Below, one piece after another: positions 25,384 through 33,587 of a stretch of DNA of 64,000 nt (position 1 is the first letter of the stretch; each line of letters starts with the position of its first letter). The DNA is taken from NCBI GenBank assembly GCA_964036665.1, contig OZ038531.1:2790001-2854000 (forward strand), read 5' to 3'. This stretch comes from Gordius sp. MW1. Its lineage: Eukaryota; Nematomorpha; Gordioida; Gordea; Gordiidae. A model generated the notes under the pieces. The model was not told the DNA's origin, made no database searches, and saw nothing but the letters and a program-made list of their open reading frames with translations. Made by a program: the position numbers and the translations under genes.

Positions 25384-28300
25384 AGCATACAATATCTGGT
25401 CACATTCAATATGAAAAATAGAGTTTTGCAAACGAATCATTTAATAAATTTAAACATAATCTTATTTGTTATATGAATAATTAATAATGAACTACAACTT
25501 CACGCTATTTAAATATAATTTAAAAATATTATTTTGTTGATATATTTTATCATTCACGAGCCAAATTAAAATTTGCGTCCAAATTAAAACAATCAGATTT
25601 AAAAAAACAAAAGAAATCTTAAATTAACTTAATGAATGATCTTCAATCATAAATTTCGATTTAAAAAAATATTATACATAATAGCATTATTTTTAAAGAT
25701 ATGTCCCGTGTATTCTGCAGGGTAAGATTCATAACCCTTGACCCGACACTTTAAAACCAACCCGACCCGACCCGACCCGAAAGCATATTAAAATTTTCAA
25801 CCCGAACCCGACCCGAACACATTTCTAAATTTTGTCTCGGGCCACCCATGCAGTTCTCTACTCTCTAGAGGTCGACTAAGAAAAAGAAACCAAAAAACTT
25901 TTGGTCTGGTCATGTTTAGTCGACTAAAACCAAGGGTCGACCAAAAAAACCGAGCCGTTATTACAATACTACATCTGATGTGTTGTGACTTGTGAAATAT
26001 TTTAAATTTAGTGTTTTGCTAGGGCCTTTACGTTTTTAATAATAGAGAAAAAAAATGTAATCTCTTAGCATTTGAATGAGTATGTATGAATGCATTTTCT
26101 TGTAAATTTGGTTTTGCTAAACTTTAAGTAGTGTATTATAAGTAATGTTGTAAAAACGGCTGAGTTCTGTTTGGTCAAACTTTGGTTTTAGTCGACCAAA
26201 CATAAACGGGCCAAACGTTTTTTGGCCTGTTTTTCTTGGTCGACACCTCTAGGCCCAGACAAAATTTAAAAAACAGACCAGAGAGAGTCGATCAAACAAA
26301 ACCGAGCCGTTTTTACAACATTTCAACGCACATAAACGACATTTTTGACACAGGGATCGAATCATCGAGTGGATCATCATCCAAACTCGTTATATGCCCC
26401 GACAATTATCTGGAACAACACGAAAACCACTACGACGTAGTGGGACGTTATTCGACACCTGATCAGGAGAATTCTTCTGACGAGTTGGCAACTCCCGTCC
26501 TCCTCAGGGTGTGCTTAAATGAACAGGATCCGGCCCCCTCCGCTCCGCCTTGTCATTTGAAGGAGTGCGACCCTCAAGAAACTACTCTGTGCGAGGGCCA
26601 AACTTGTAATGTCCAGTTTGGTGGACAGGCGGCTCAGGAGAGCGAACGCGTTGAACATAGGTTAGTTACCTTATCATCCATCCATCATCATTATCAATAT
26701 GTCATTAGTGTCCTAAAAACGGCTGGGGGTTTGGTTTGGTCGACCTTTTGTTCAACTAAGACTAACACGGTCGACGATCTGTTTCAAATATTTTATATTA
26801 ACATGTCCTAGTGAAATCACAACAAGTAAATATATGGGTGTTAGGGTAAGGGTTTGGTGGGTTATAATAACAAAGTGTGCTCCTTTCCTGATGAGCTCCT
26901 TTGACCCCCACTCGTTTTTTGTTTTAAACACACCTCTCCTCATACGGTTTTCAGGCATCACGAACTCAAACACGATCACACCTCTTGTCATCATCGGGAT
27001 ATTATGCAAGCTGCCGACATTATAAATTCGCGAAAGCGAGAAATGCTACAAGCGGGCCCGCACGTCGATCAAAAACAGCTGTTTCATGCCCAAACGCTGC
27101 CGCCAACTTCCGGTCACGTGAATCATGGTGCCCTGACCCCCCAAGACGAAGAGATTAGGCCCCATCGTAGGACATTATCTAACTTGAGTGCTTCGCTTTA
27201 CACTAACTCCCCCCAACAAGTAAAGTTTGGGAGTATATTTTAATTTTAAAATTTGGATATTTGACAATATTATGAAATAAATGCGTAAAATGTCTAAAAC
27301 AAAATGCATCCAATAATAAAAATAACTCATTTTAATATATAATCATCGAGAGGATCTTTCGAAATTGGCCAAGAATTAGCCTAATTGTAACCAGGTACAT
27401 TACCACATGTTTTAATAGAAACACAAAAGGGCTAATCGAATTAATTAATGCGTAAACATTCGCTCGTTATTTATTTTGGGTTAATTTTGCCCTGGGATTT
27501 AAAACGTTTTTTACATGTTCTGATGGGTATTGTATAACTTTTATACGATGCCAATATTTACAACAAAAGAGTACCTATAATCACGTTTGATTATGCAATT
27601 TTCTTTTTTACCGGATGAGTGTCGTAAAAAGGGCTGGGTTTTGTTTAGCCGACCTTTATTTTTAGTCGACTAAACATGAACCAACCAAAGGTTTTTTGGT
27701 CTGTTTTTCTTAGTCGACCGGATGTCTTAGTTGAACCAAAGATCGACCTAACAAACCTGAGCCGTTTTTACGACATTAAGTAGGTGCCTTAATAAAAATG
27801 CAAAACAAACACCTTTAATGTTATAAAAATGAAATTTTTTATATAGCCATTTTGTTTACAGCTTCTGTTAGAATCGAGTACGTATCCGCTGGAAAAAGAT
27901 TTAAACACCGTTGACAAAAAGATTATTGAAAAGGACGGGGAGGAAGTTAAATTTAAAGGACGCACCGGATTGCCATTTTGTTACGGTATTTTATAGTTTT
28001 TTTCCCCGTTTTTTCTTTATAAATCTTCTAAAAAATACTGAAATTTTGAATCCCTTTGGTCCCCAAGCATGGGCGTAGCCAGGATGGGCAGGGGGGCGGC
28101 TGCCACCCTCTAAATCCGAAAATTTGTCGAAATTTATTAAAATTTGAAAAAATGATCATTTTGTACCTCCCTAAATCATAATTTAATTCCAATGGTGGTT
28201 ACGTTCCTGCCCCCAAGCCTTAAAAATTATTTTAAAAAATAAAGAAACAAATTTCTTTGCTATCCCATGATAATCGCGAATCTTTTTTAATAAGACAGAA

Positions 28301-31300
28301 AATCGCCATTACTATTTATAAAAATATAATGTCAATAGCAATATCTGAACGTTTTCTTAATATTATAATACTTAACCTTTAATTTATCTCATTCATCCTC
28401 ACAAAATATGTAGTTTCACCTTAATTAAGAAATATATCACCTAAACACTTTTCCTAAATCTATATTTTAAATTTTTTGTAGATTCACTAGGGCTCTGCCT
28501 TACTTGTTTCATTTTGGACCTTTATCAAGTTTATTGCCACCCCTCCCCCATGTGGTTATTTTTTTCAAATTGGCGCTTTAATATCTAATATATCAATATT
28601 TAAATTTTTCTCCATAGGATATTTCATTATTTATTCCTATGCAATCCGTCGTCTTTAGCTTAAATTCCTGATTTTATATGTTTAATTTCGTAAAATCCAT
28701 TGTTTATGGATTGACACGAACACGACACTTATAAACTTTTGTTTCAAGACTACTTTCATGGACTAAACAGATTACCAAACTGAAGGAATATAGGAATTTT
28801 ATTTGTATATGGTTAAAAATATATACATAAATTATGTTTTTGTTAATCATAAATACTCATAGGACAATCGGTTTTATCATTATTTTTTACCCCTGTTTTT
28901 AATTTAGTAGATACCAGTGGTGTAAAAACGGCTGGGTTTTCTTCGGTCTACCTTTAGTTTTAATCGACTAAACATAAACAAACCAAAGCTTTTTTTGGTT
29001 CGTTTTTCTTGGTCGACCTCAAAGCTTAGCTGAAATTTGAAAAACAGACTAAAGAGTCTTAGCTAAACAAAGGTCGACCAAACGAAACCCAGCCGTTTTA
29101 ACAACACGCTAGATGCCGTATGACTTAATTGCATTCCTTTTTTAGGTATACAAAGTTTGAGCCTTTTCCTAATTCTGGGCGACATCGCGCACAACATGGT
29201 AGATGGGATAGCTATAGGGGCCGCCTTTTCATCTTCGCTCAAGGAAGGACTCTCGACCTCTTTCGCCGTGTTTTGTCACGAATTGCCCCACGAATTGGGT
29301 ACGTAACATTCATTAACGGTCCCTTTTTTCCCATAAGTATGGGTAAGTCAAAACCCGTCGAAAAAGAAAATTCATTTTGCACACACGACTCTGTCTTGCT
29401 TAGTTGTTATACCTTTCCGTCATTTAATCGTAGAAAAACCATAGTCTGATTATGGGATGCTCTTGGGTTTAACACACTTGTCGTTTAAGGTGCTTTACTT
29501 GGCCTCATAGACTAGATAGACGGCTCATGAACGTTAGCTAAATATATCGATTGCGAAGTTATATTTTATGGCAAATCTTTCTTAAAACTGACCCCGTTCT
29601 TGTATTTGTAATATCTAGTGTTGTAGAAACGACGGGGTTTTGTTTGGTCGATCTTTGGGTTTTAGTCGACTAAACACAAACAGACCAGGTTTTTTGCTTT
29701 AATGCCCCACCACAATTTGAATTTTGAACGTAATAACACCTTCAATGAACTATAATGTTTCTCATGGGCTGAGCCAAATTCTGGAAATCAGATTAAAATT
29801 TTGTTTTTTTGGAAGGGGCATCTTGGTCCTCCCCAGGAGTATTGTAGTTTTTCGGCGCGTCATGTAAGACATGCCATTATTAAAAGGAGTAAACAGACTC
29901 CATCATTATTATAAGAGTCTAGCGTGAGATGCGCTTCCCTAGTGTAAGGTCCCCTGTTTTTTACTGATTACCTTCCCCATAATCCTAAATCTTAGGTTAG
30001 CGTTGTTAATTTTATAGAAGTGTTCTGTTTTCTAGCTACATTCGTGAAGCTTAGATTATACATATACGATTTGTGTTGTTCATAATAAAAATGGCACAGC
30101 CGAGTCTCTATGACAAAATAATATATTAGTGGTCGAATGTCTTCTAAAGAAAAGAAGACTACTATCAATTGGGTGTGACTATTTTATGCACACCTTGATA
30201 TTTTTCTACGCGCAGTTTCAAGAATCTATATCTGCAAAATATTGGGCCCTTCTTATACCCGTCCTAGTTTTATACTCAGGCTTCAGTTAACAAGCCATCA
30301 ATTTTTCCCTGAATAAATCGGAAAACTTCTCTGAAATTTAGATATTTCACTTGCTTTTAACTTAAGATACCCTTAGGGTAGTTTGAAGAACCTTTTGCCA
30401 ACTCTTGACCATTTTATAATAACCATGATTTAAACCTTTCCTTTTTTATGCTCATATTTGAATCACAAGTTGCCATATTAAACTATTTTTCGCCTAAAAT
30501 CTCTAATTTATAACAGGTATTTTAATAACTGTTATAAATTAATTTGGCAGGGGATTTTGCTGTTTTGGTATCGACCGGAATGTCTTTCAAGATGGCGCTC
30601 ATGGTTAACTTGTTTGCCGCATGCACCAGTTTCCTCGGCCTTTACATCAGCCTTTCATTTGCCTCCTCCCTCGCTGCCCGACAATGGATTTTCGCCATGA
30701 CTGCGGGAATGTTCCTCTACGTTTCTCTCGTCGATATGGTAAATAAATTCTTCTTGTGTTTCCAAAAACAACGATTCTTTTAGGGGGGAGCGAGCCTTAA
30801 AATATTAAGTGCTATGCATTTTATGGGCTCACTTTTCATTCGTTTACTGTCACGTAGTGTTGTAAAAACGGCTGGGTTTTGTTTGGTCGGCCTTTAAACT
30901 AAGGCCGACCAAAGAAAACCCAGCCATTTTTAAAACGCTATTGTCACGTCACGTCCCACTTTTTTATCCCGTTTTTTTTTGCTTTTGCCCCTGTTCGCTG
31001 AGTCGGCGAGGGTGTTGTCGTGTTTACCACCGCAAATATTCGTTGCTTTACTCTGTTTTGGATGTCGGTTTAAGGTTAAATATTTGGAAAAGTGATTTTT
31101 AAGAGTTTTTACCTTTAGAAAAAGCTGAAAACGCAAAATTTTGGATATAGGAGCGATTTATCTCTTTTTAAAGAATGGTACCTCCATTTTTTTTGAGCTT
31201 CTTTGGCTTTAAACAGGAACTTACTTATAATCGAGCCCTTATTTGAAAAATAAAAAATTGTTGTGTAATTGCAGCCATTTTTGATCCTCCCTTTTCGCTT

Positions 31301-32168
31301 AATAGTTTTAATTGCTAGGTTTTTTTAACGTTTTAATGAGATCGTGAGCAGAGAATTTGTTTGCCTCTATGATCGTTAATTAAAAAGAGTTTTACTTTTT
31401 ACTCCGACTAAATGAGTTCACTAAAACATTTAATAACAAAAAAAACTGGCATCGAATCTGAAGATATGAAGTTCTTATAATGTATTACAATTGACGGGCT
31501 TCTGCTTTAAAATAAAACGCCGGGCCTGGACGGGCCTTAGTATAACCTAACGGCTCGGGCCTAGATATACGTAAGGTCCGCTCGTACCAAAATCAATTAG
31601 ATTTTTATTTGTGTTTTGTAAAGTATAAACAAAGGTGTTTGTTTTTCTATGTTCCAATTTATAGTTATATTTGATGTTAATTGAATTAACAAGGCTTGTA
31701 TGGATTCCTCTCCCCTTTTTTATAAATCATATTGATTATAATTTTCCCTACTAATTTGCAAATTATTGACGTTCGAAAAACGCCAAATCGCTGGTTTAAG
31801 CAATTTTAACAGCAAATACAAAAACCTACAGGGGAAAAACTAAAATTACATTCGTGTTCACCGCGAAAAACTCTACCGAAATCTGCAAACAGCTTGCCGG
31901 TCGACTTTTCTCGTTGTCCCGTATAATTCGATAAACATATCAAATTTACATTTTTTTTTAATAAAGCACGCCTTTCGCCAACCTATTTGTTCCGTTATTT
32001 GATAAAAATAAATTTTGAAATTATATTTGAATTGAAATTTAGCTGCCGGAGTTGAGAGAAATCAAAGTGGGATCTCAGATTTGGTCGGCATTTTGTCAAA
32101 ATTTGGGCATAATTGTCGGTGTTGGTCTCATGCTACTAGTCGCACTCTACGAACATTTACTATTTTAA
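12113..32168 (+). CDS. LIV-1 type ZIP (SLC39) zinc/metal transporter, multi-exon, 5' end not found
   Basis: Eleven exons: 12113-12192, 13093-13262, 21165-21327, 22312-~22538, 23239-23368, 26354-26660, 26955-27219, 27862-27985, 29146-29298, 30551-30738, 32043-32168. All have AG/GT borders and their phases chain, except that the exon 4 donor is unresolved. The product moves Zn2+ (possibly Mn or Fe) across a membrane into the cytosol. Eight helices are visible: two in exon 2, one across exons 3-4, two in exon 9, two in exon 10 (the second running into exon 11) and one in exon 11. Helix 4 carries HNMVDG and helix 5 carries HELPHELGD, the binuclear metal centre of LIV-1 ZIPs. The HE rather than EE start argues against the ZIP8/ZIP14 branch. 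His-rich loops lie in exons 3, 4 and 7. A signal peptide and ectodomain exons should lie upstream but were not recognised. The ortholog (ZIP4/6/10/12-like) cannot be assigned by eye. Confidence 0.93.
12250..12413. mobile_element. Family A MITE in ZIP intron 1
   Basis: The left end is eroded (agccagcattcaaattag); the right end GGCTACGCCCATG is intact. AATTAGA flanks both sides. Confidence 0.85.
12440..12850. repeat. Repeat J copy in ZIP intron 1
   Basis: ctttctgcagtg, tatttttatgaattttgta and tttcaaaatggcggaaaaac are shared with 34170-34485. Parts also occur at 21085-21125 and 13670-13750. TAGACTGCTCA-like ends are inverted, suggesting an old MITE. Confidence 0.7.
13093..13262 (+). CDS. ZIP exon 2: helices 1 and 2
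   Basis: The frame enters at phase 1 (A|GT) and leaves at phase 0 before gttagt. It encodes a hydrophobic helix containing [14 protein letters not shown], a short linker, and a second helix ending [16 protein letters not shown]. The LSLLGV and GDAxLHLxP signatures are typical of helices 1 and 2 of LIV-1 ZIP proteins. Confidence 0.93.
13928..14106. mobile_element. Family B MITE in ZIP intron 2
   Basis: AGTGTTGTGAAAACGGGCGG left, TTTTTACAACACTA right, with a TCACAT flank on both sides. Confidence 0.88.
14583..14848. repeat. Repeat O copy ending in the CCCATAAATTGCATAGCAAT sequence
   Basis: The text from gcggtcatcattcattagct to the GGACGGACGGACAACC tract and the CATAAATTGCATAGC end recurs at about 36866-37078. 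A partial family B MITE (14690-14757) is inserted here and absent from the other copy. The shared end suggests kinship with element F. Confidence 0.6.
15697..16317 (-). pseudogene. hAT transposase C-terminal fragment
   Basis: The frame 16317-15898 contains AAYLLDPRY, a hAT hallmark. After a break it continues with [20 protein letters not shown], the hAT dimerisation block, and ends in a Ser/Asp-rich tail near 15697. Confidence 0.85.
16548..16985 (-). pseudogene. hAT transposase catalytic-domain fragment
   Basis: On the minus strand: [19 protein letters not shown], then after a one-base frameshift SNAHTGEY, then [14 protein letters not shown] and [14 protein letters not shown]. These are conserved blocks of the hAT catalytic fold (DUF659-type). 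The frameshift and the nearby insertion inactivate it. Confidence 0.88.
17100..18671. mobile_element. Element F copy 1
   Basis: One end opens ACTCGGGCCTTCGGCCCTCG (a hairpin), then a GGGAAG-type purine run and GCTATGCAATTTATGGGCGA. The other end is CGAGCCCATAAATTGCATAG. Between them lie tandem repeats of about 110-130 bp (17540-18110) and, on the minus strand, two tRNA B-box-like GGTTCGA motifs near 18290-18340 followed by a T-run. It is inserted in the hAT element. No protein was recognised, and I cannot name its superfamily. Confidence 0.65.
17540..18110. repeat. Tandem array of about 110-130 bp units in element F
   Basis: The core GGCCAATGGTCATTTTTTCC recurs near 17642, 17751, 17879 and 18010, each time followed by GGTCAGCAGCCAGCGGACGG, AAAAAGTCATAATAGCAATG and an A-rich run. 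Open frames here are repeat artefacts. Confidence 0.9.
18680..19345 (-). pseudogene. 3' fragment of a LINE-type retroelement ORF, inserted in the hAT element
   Basis: The minus-strand frame 19327-18815 encodes a zinc-knuckle-like [18 protein letters not shown] and later [13 protein letters not shown]...[12 protein letters not shown]...AEARKTHKY, a C-terminal block commonly found behind reverse transcriptases in invertebrate genomes. The frame shifts near 18830 and the tail continues ([16 protein letters not shown]) to about 18680. Only this fragment of the element is present. Confidence 0.7.
19355..19711 (-). pseudogene. hAT transposase N-terminal exon: BED zinc finger
   Basis: The frame begins [14 protein letters not shown]. 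It holds C-x2-C (ICNYC) and H-x4-C (HIHKC) in BED spacing, then [16 protein letters not shown], the conserved stretch before the transposase core. A sister copy at 48741 starts in the same way. Confidence 0.88.
20600..20745. mobile_element. Family A MITE, left end lost
   Basis: tagccatgattttaatgat core, ggattttttttttgggg run and a CCCCCCTGGCTACCATG end. Confidence 0.6.
21165..21327 (+). CDS. ZIP exon 3: His-rich extramembrane loop and start of helix 3
   Basis: The frame starts at phase 0 ([11 protein letters not shown]) and continues with a His-rich segment [13 protein letters not shown], then WKLLVVIG, the start of helix 3. It ends at phase 1 before gtaaat. The order HLIPQ-ALGLH...VWKLL matches the helix 2-helix 3 linker of ZIP4/ZIP12-type proteins. 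The preceding intron is about 7.9 kb, mostly a hAT transposon. Confidence 0.9.
21496..21623. mobile_element. Family A MITE with perfect TSD in ZIP intron 3
   Basis: TSD CAAAAAGG at 21488-21495 and 21624-21631. Confidence 0.95.
21699..21870. mobile_element. Family A MITE in ZIP intron 3
   Basis: CATGGATATAGCCAGC left end, GGCTACGCCCATG right end. The left flank is shared with the copy at 22166, showing a local duplication. Confidence 0.85.
21957..22114. mobile_element. Family B MITE in ZIP intron 3
   Basis: TAGTGTTGCGAAAACGGCTG left and AGCCGTTTTTACAACAATA right, with GGTCTAT/AAACAGACC-type inner palindrome. Confidence 0.88.
22166..22255. mobile_element. Truncated family A MITE
   Basis: CATGGGTAGCCAGC start, then G-run and a short core; the right end is lost before exon 4. 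Confidence 0.7.
22312..22538 (+). CDS. ZIP exon 4: helix 3 and poly-His cytosolic loop (3' border uncertain)
   Basis: The acceptor is ggccacag and the frame joins exon 3 to give [11 protein letters not shown], the rest of helix 3. The long loop that follows contains GHHHHHHHG and a Lys/Glu-rich run. Exon 5 needs a phase-0 entry, so the donor must fall before an in-frame GT codon. Candidates are 22538|GTTCCA, 22580|GTTTTT and 22631|GTAATT, all weak; better-looking donors (for example before gtgctg) are in the wrong phase. The end given here is a guess among these. Confidence 0.75.
22659..22826. mobile_element. Family B MITE after ZIP exon 4
   Basis: TAGTTTTGAAAAAATTGCTG left (eroded), GCCGTTTTTACAACACTA right. 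Confidence 0.88.
23010..23158. mobile_element. Family B MITE with near-perfect TSD
   Basis: Flanks ATGTTAAT (23002-23009) and CTGTTAAT (23159-23166). Confidence 0.93.
23239..23368 (+). CDS. ZIP exon 5: cytosolic loop
   Basis: The acceptor is atttatag and only phase 0 is open. The exon encodes a charged Lys/Arg/Asp-rich loop with no recognisable motif and ends at phase 1 before gtaatg, in phase with exon 6. Support is the splice borders, the open frame and a base composition above the flanking intron. Confidence 0.75.
23519..23822. mobile_element. Family A MITE, long subtype, perfect TSD
   Basis: TSD TCTAAGAC at 23511-23518 and 23823-23830. At 304 bp it is about twice the usual length, with extra G-rich sub-repeats (aggggggggcagagc type). 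Confidence 0.95.
23897..24052. mobile_element. Family B MITE in ZIP intron 5
   Basis: TAGTGTTGTAAAAACGGCTT left, CCCAACACTA right. Confidence 0.88.
24290..24650. repeat. Repeat H copy 1 in ZIP intron 5
   Basis: tacgtgtgttactttacccc, cacgcgcttatacgtgtttg and later tttggggaggg recur at 61687-61755 and 62670-62990. The open frame at 24300-24560 is inside this repeat and is not an exon. Confidence 0.7.
25089..25245. mobile_element. Family A MITE inside element G copy 1
   Basis: CATGGGCGTAGCCAGG left end. It occupies the same position as the copy at 52807 in element G copy 2. Confidence 0.88.
25343..25381. repeat. (AT)n microsatellite
   Basis: About 19 uninterrupted AT units inside element G copy 1. 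Confidence 0.97.
26143..26321. mobile_element. Family B MITE just upstream of ZIP exon 6
   Basis: TAATGTTGTAAAAACGGCTG left, GAGCCGTTTTTACAACA right. It ends about 31 nt before the exon. Confidence 0.88.
26354..26660 (+). CDS. ZIP exon 6: long variable loop
   Basis: The acceptor is ttgacacag and the junction codon with exon 5 is Gly. The exon encodes about 102 residues of Ser-, Asp/Glu- and Cys-containing variable loop between helices 3 and 4, and leaves at phase 2 before gttagt. Family B MITEs lie 31 nt upstream of it and about 43 nt downstream. Confidence 0.88.
26704..26795. mobile_element. Partial family B MITE just downstream of ZIP exon 6
   Basis: TTAGTGTCCTAAAAACGGCT start and ggtcgaccttt arm; the right half is missing. 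Confidence 0.8.
26955..27219 (+). CDS. ZIP exon 7: His-rich loop before helix 4
   Basis: The acceptor is ggttttcag. The frame opens [16 protein letters not shown], a His cluster like the pre-helix-4 loop of ZIP6/ZIP10-type transporters, and continues with a Gln/Pro/His-rich segment ending SPQQ before gtaaag at phase 0. His clusters in this loop of LIV-1 ZIPs are thought to sense or bind cytosolic zinc. Confidence 0.9.
27616..27776. mobile_element. Family B MITE in ZIP intron 7
   Basis: GTGTCGTAAAAAGGGCTGGG left, GAGCCGTTTTTACGACA right. Confidence 0.88.
27862..27985 (+). CDS. ZIP exon 8: linker to helix 4
   Basis: The acceptor is gtttacag at phase 0. The exon encodes a charged linker ([19 protein letters not shown]) and ends LPFCY plus one base before gtattt. 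It fits phase-perfectly to exon 9, which begins helix 4. Confidence 0.88.
28068..28209. mobile_element. Family A MITE in ZIP intron 8
   Basis: Flanks TCCCCAAG and CCCCCAAG (7 of 8). The right terminal repeat has mutated. Confidence 0.9.
28915..29108. mobile_element. Family B MITE just upstream of ZIP exon 9
   Basis: CAGTGGTGTAAAAACGGCTG left, CAGCCGTTTTAACAACACG right; flanks GTAGATAC and CTAGATGC. Confidence 0.85.
29146..29298 (+). CDS. ZIP exon 9: catalytic helices 4 and 5
   Basis: The exon encodes [18 protein letters not shown] (helix 4 metal motif) followed by [13 protein letters not shown] (helix 5 metal motif), and ends at phase 1 before gtacgt. These two motifs define the LIV-1 subfamily and coordinate the transported metal. 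All signature His, Asn, Asp and Glu residues are present, so the transporter appears functional. Confidence 0.97.
29616..29695. mobile_element. Half of a family B MITE
   Basis: TAGTGTTGTAGAAACGACGG and tagtcgactaaacac arm, then the homology stops. Confidence 0.8.
30551..30738 (+). CDS. ZIP exon 10: helices 5 end, 6 and 7
   Basis: The exon continues GDFAVL, the conserved end of helix 5, then gives helix 6 and helix 7 ([18 protein letters not shown]). It ends at phase 0 before gtaaat. The following intron of 1.3 kb carries an 86-bp family B MITE and repeat K. Confidence 0.96.
30855..30940. mobile_element. Minimal 86-bp family B MITE
   Basis: Flanks CTGTCACG (30847-30854) and TTGTCACG (30941-30948). 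It is little more than the two terminal inverted repeats. Confidence 0.94.
31610..31910. repeat. Repeat K copy in the last ZIP intron
   Basis: atgttccaatttatagtta, attattgacgttcgaaaaa and ttcgtgttcaccgcgaaaaa are shared, in order, with 43575-43865. Confidence 0.8.
32043..32168 (+). CDS. ZIP exon 11: helix 8 and stop
   Basis: The acceptor is gaaatttag. The exon encodes LPEL, continuing the conserved VDMLPEL, then [21 protein letters not shown], the typical last helix, and a TAA stop at 32166-32168. Ending shortly after the LYEH segment is normal for LIV-1 ZIPs. Confidence 0.96.
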   Translation: MPELREIKVGSQIWSAFCQNLGIIVGVGLMLLVALYEHLLF

Positions 32169-32321
32169 AATTGCATTTTATCTCCTCTCCCCTCCCCCCC
32201 CCCCCTTATTTCTTTCATTCGTTAGGCACACACTTCGTTTTTACTATTACTACTACCCTATATCCTAAGATCATCTGAATGTACAAAAATTTTAGAGCAC
32301 AATTATTATATCTTTATTCTT

Positions 32322-32327
32322 AATAAA
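32322..32327 (+). promoter_or_regulatory. Candidate poly(A) signal of the ZIP gene
   Basis: AATAAA about 155 nt after the ZIP stop codon, in the expected place for a short 3' UTR. In DNA this AT-rich such hexamers occur by chance, so the call rests mainly on position. Confidence 0.45.
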
Positions 32328-32439
32328 ATCATGTCATCACTATCCTCGGGTCATTATTATGCGTTTAAAGTGTTTATAGATACATTTGTATGTAATTATT
32401 AAACTATATAAAAAAATCGAAAAGGAGGACATTTAATAC

Positions 32440-32695
32440 TTCCCGGTGTTCAAAAAATATTAATTTGATAAAATGTTGGGTTATACAGATTAATTAAAAA
32501 AACACTTAAATGTAATTGCTAATTTATGACTTATATACATAAGCATCTTTCCTATACGTTTAAGATATACATTCAAGATGTAATGACATTTTATACGTCC
32601 CAGTGTTCAAAAAATATTAATTTGTTAAATGTCGGGTTATGGGTTATACAAATTAATTAAAAAGCACTTAAATGTAATTGCTAATTACATATGAC
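32440..32695. repeat. Degenerate two-copy tandem repeat, about 158-bp spacing
   Basis: The segment starting near 32442 (gtgttcaaaaaatattaat) is repeated near 32599, and both are followed by related text (gttatacaattaattaaaaa, cacttaaatgtaattgctaat). This is a local duplication, with no coding potential seen. Confidence 0.7.
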
Positions 32696-33273
32696 AAAAA
32701 ATTTATTTTCACATCCTTAATATATCCTATACATAATAGTCTACTACACATGTGTATATATAGATAATATATGTGTGTATGTATGTATGGTAGTGAGGAT
32801 GAACTATTTATAAAGTAGTCAACAACAAGGGTACTATAAATTTGCTGTACAAAATGAGTCTCGATTATATGAAAATATCTTTACAAAAATAGTGTGTAGA
32901 AGATGATCATTATAAATGGTAAACGAATATAACAGCGAATATTTTGTGTATACGTATGAAATTAATTAAAGTGGCTACCCTCAATATAATTTGTGTATTC
33001 TCGTCTATTATATAAGTCACGGGAGATATAAGATAAAAGAAAAGACTATTCTAATAAGTAAATTCATAAAGTCCATGTGCTGACCACAAATTACAAAATC
33101 CCAAAGTTTTATGGGGTGGGGGTGGATAAATATCGTCTAAAAAGGGAATTAAACGCGTGCCCTACCAATAATAGCAAATGACTACATCGAGTTGGACTTG
33201 TGTGGTACCATTGAAAAATCCGCAGTGTATAATCGAGTAAAAAAACTATACAACCCTAATGTATATTTTAAGC

Positions 33274-33587
33274 TTATTTTATGGGTGTCGTTGGATTGGG
33301 ATTATTCACTGATGTCGGAGCGTGCATTAGAAAAATAGATTCTCCAGACGGGATAGGGATGAAGGAGGAGGGAGGAAAATCTAAGGTGGTTTCTTCTCGT
33401 AGTGAAGAAGGGCAGGAGGGAGGCTCTGTGTTAACGGGTGACGCCATCTTGAATTTAGCAGGGGAGAGCATTAAATTCTGCGATGGTCCACACTGAGTGG
33501 GGGTGGTTGTTAATGGTGGAGGTGCTACCATAGTCCATTCGTTGAGGTCGGGGTTGAGGTATTCGATGGAATTCAAAAAGGATTTCC
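33274..33587 (-). CDS. Kelch gene exon 14: end of repeat 6 and Pro/Ser-rich C-terminus
   Basis: KSFLNSIEYLNPDLNEWT completes the last Kelch blade. About 85 residues of Pro/Ser/Thr-rich tail follow, ending PTTPIK and a stop. That tail is longer than usual for the family. No clear AATAAA was seen just downstream on this strand. Confidence 0.92.

Larger units (their letters stand above)
24850..25864. mobile_element. hAT-type non-autonomous element G, copy 1
   Basis: The flanks CTAGAGGT (24842-24849) and CTAGAGGT (25865-25872) are a perfect 8-bp duplication. Other family B copies have this site once. Ends TAGAG... and ...TGCAGTTCTCTA. Subterminal tracts are degenerate CCCGACCCGAACCCG repeats. 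It is inserted in a family B MITE and itself carries a family A MITE (25089-25245). Confidence 0.85.
24746..25971. mobile_element. Family B MITE split by element G
   Basis: The two halves (24746-24849 and 25873-25971) form one family B copy. Between them lies element G with its own 8-bp duplication. Confidence 0.85.
32169..33273. other. Convergent intergenic gap between the ZIP and Kelch genes
   Basis: About 1.1 kb between two convergent genes. It holds the ZIP 3' UTR, a poly(A) signal candidate and a partial tandem duplication at about 32440-32690, but no further open frame I can support. Confidence 0.6.
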
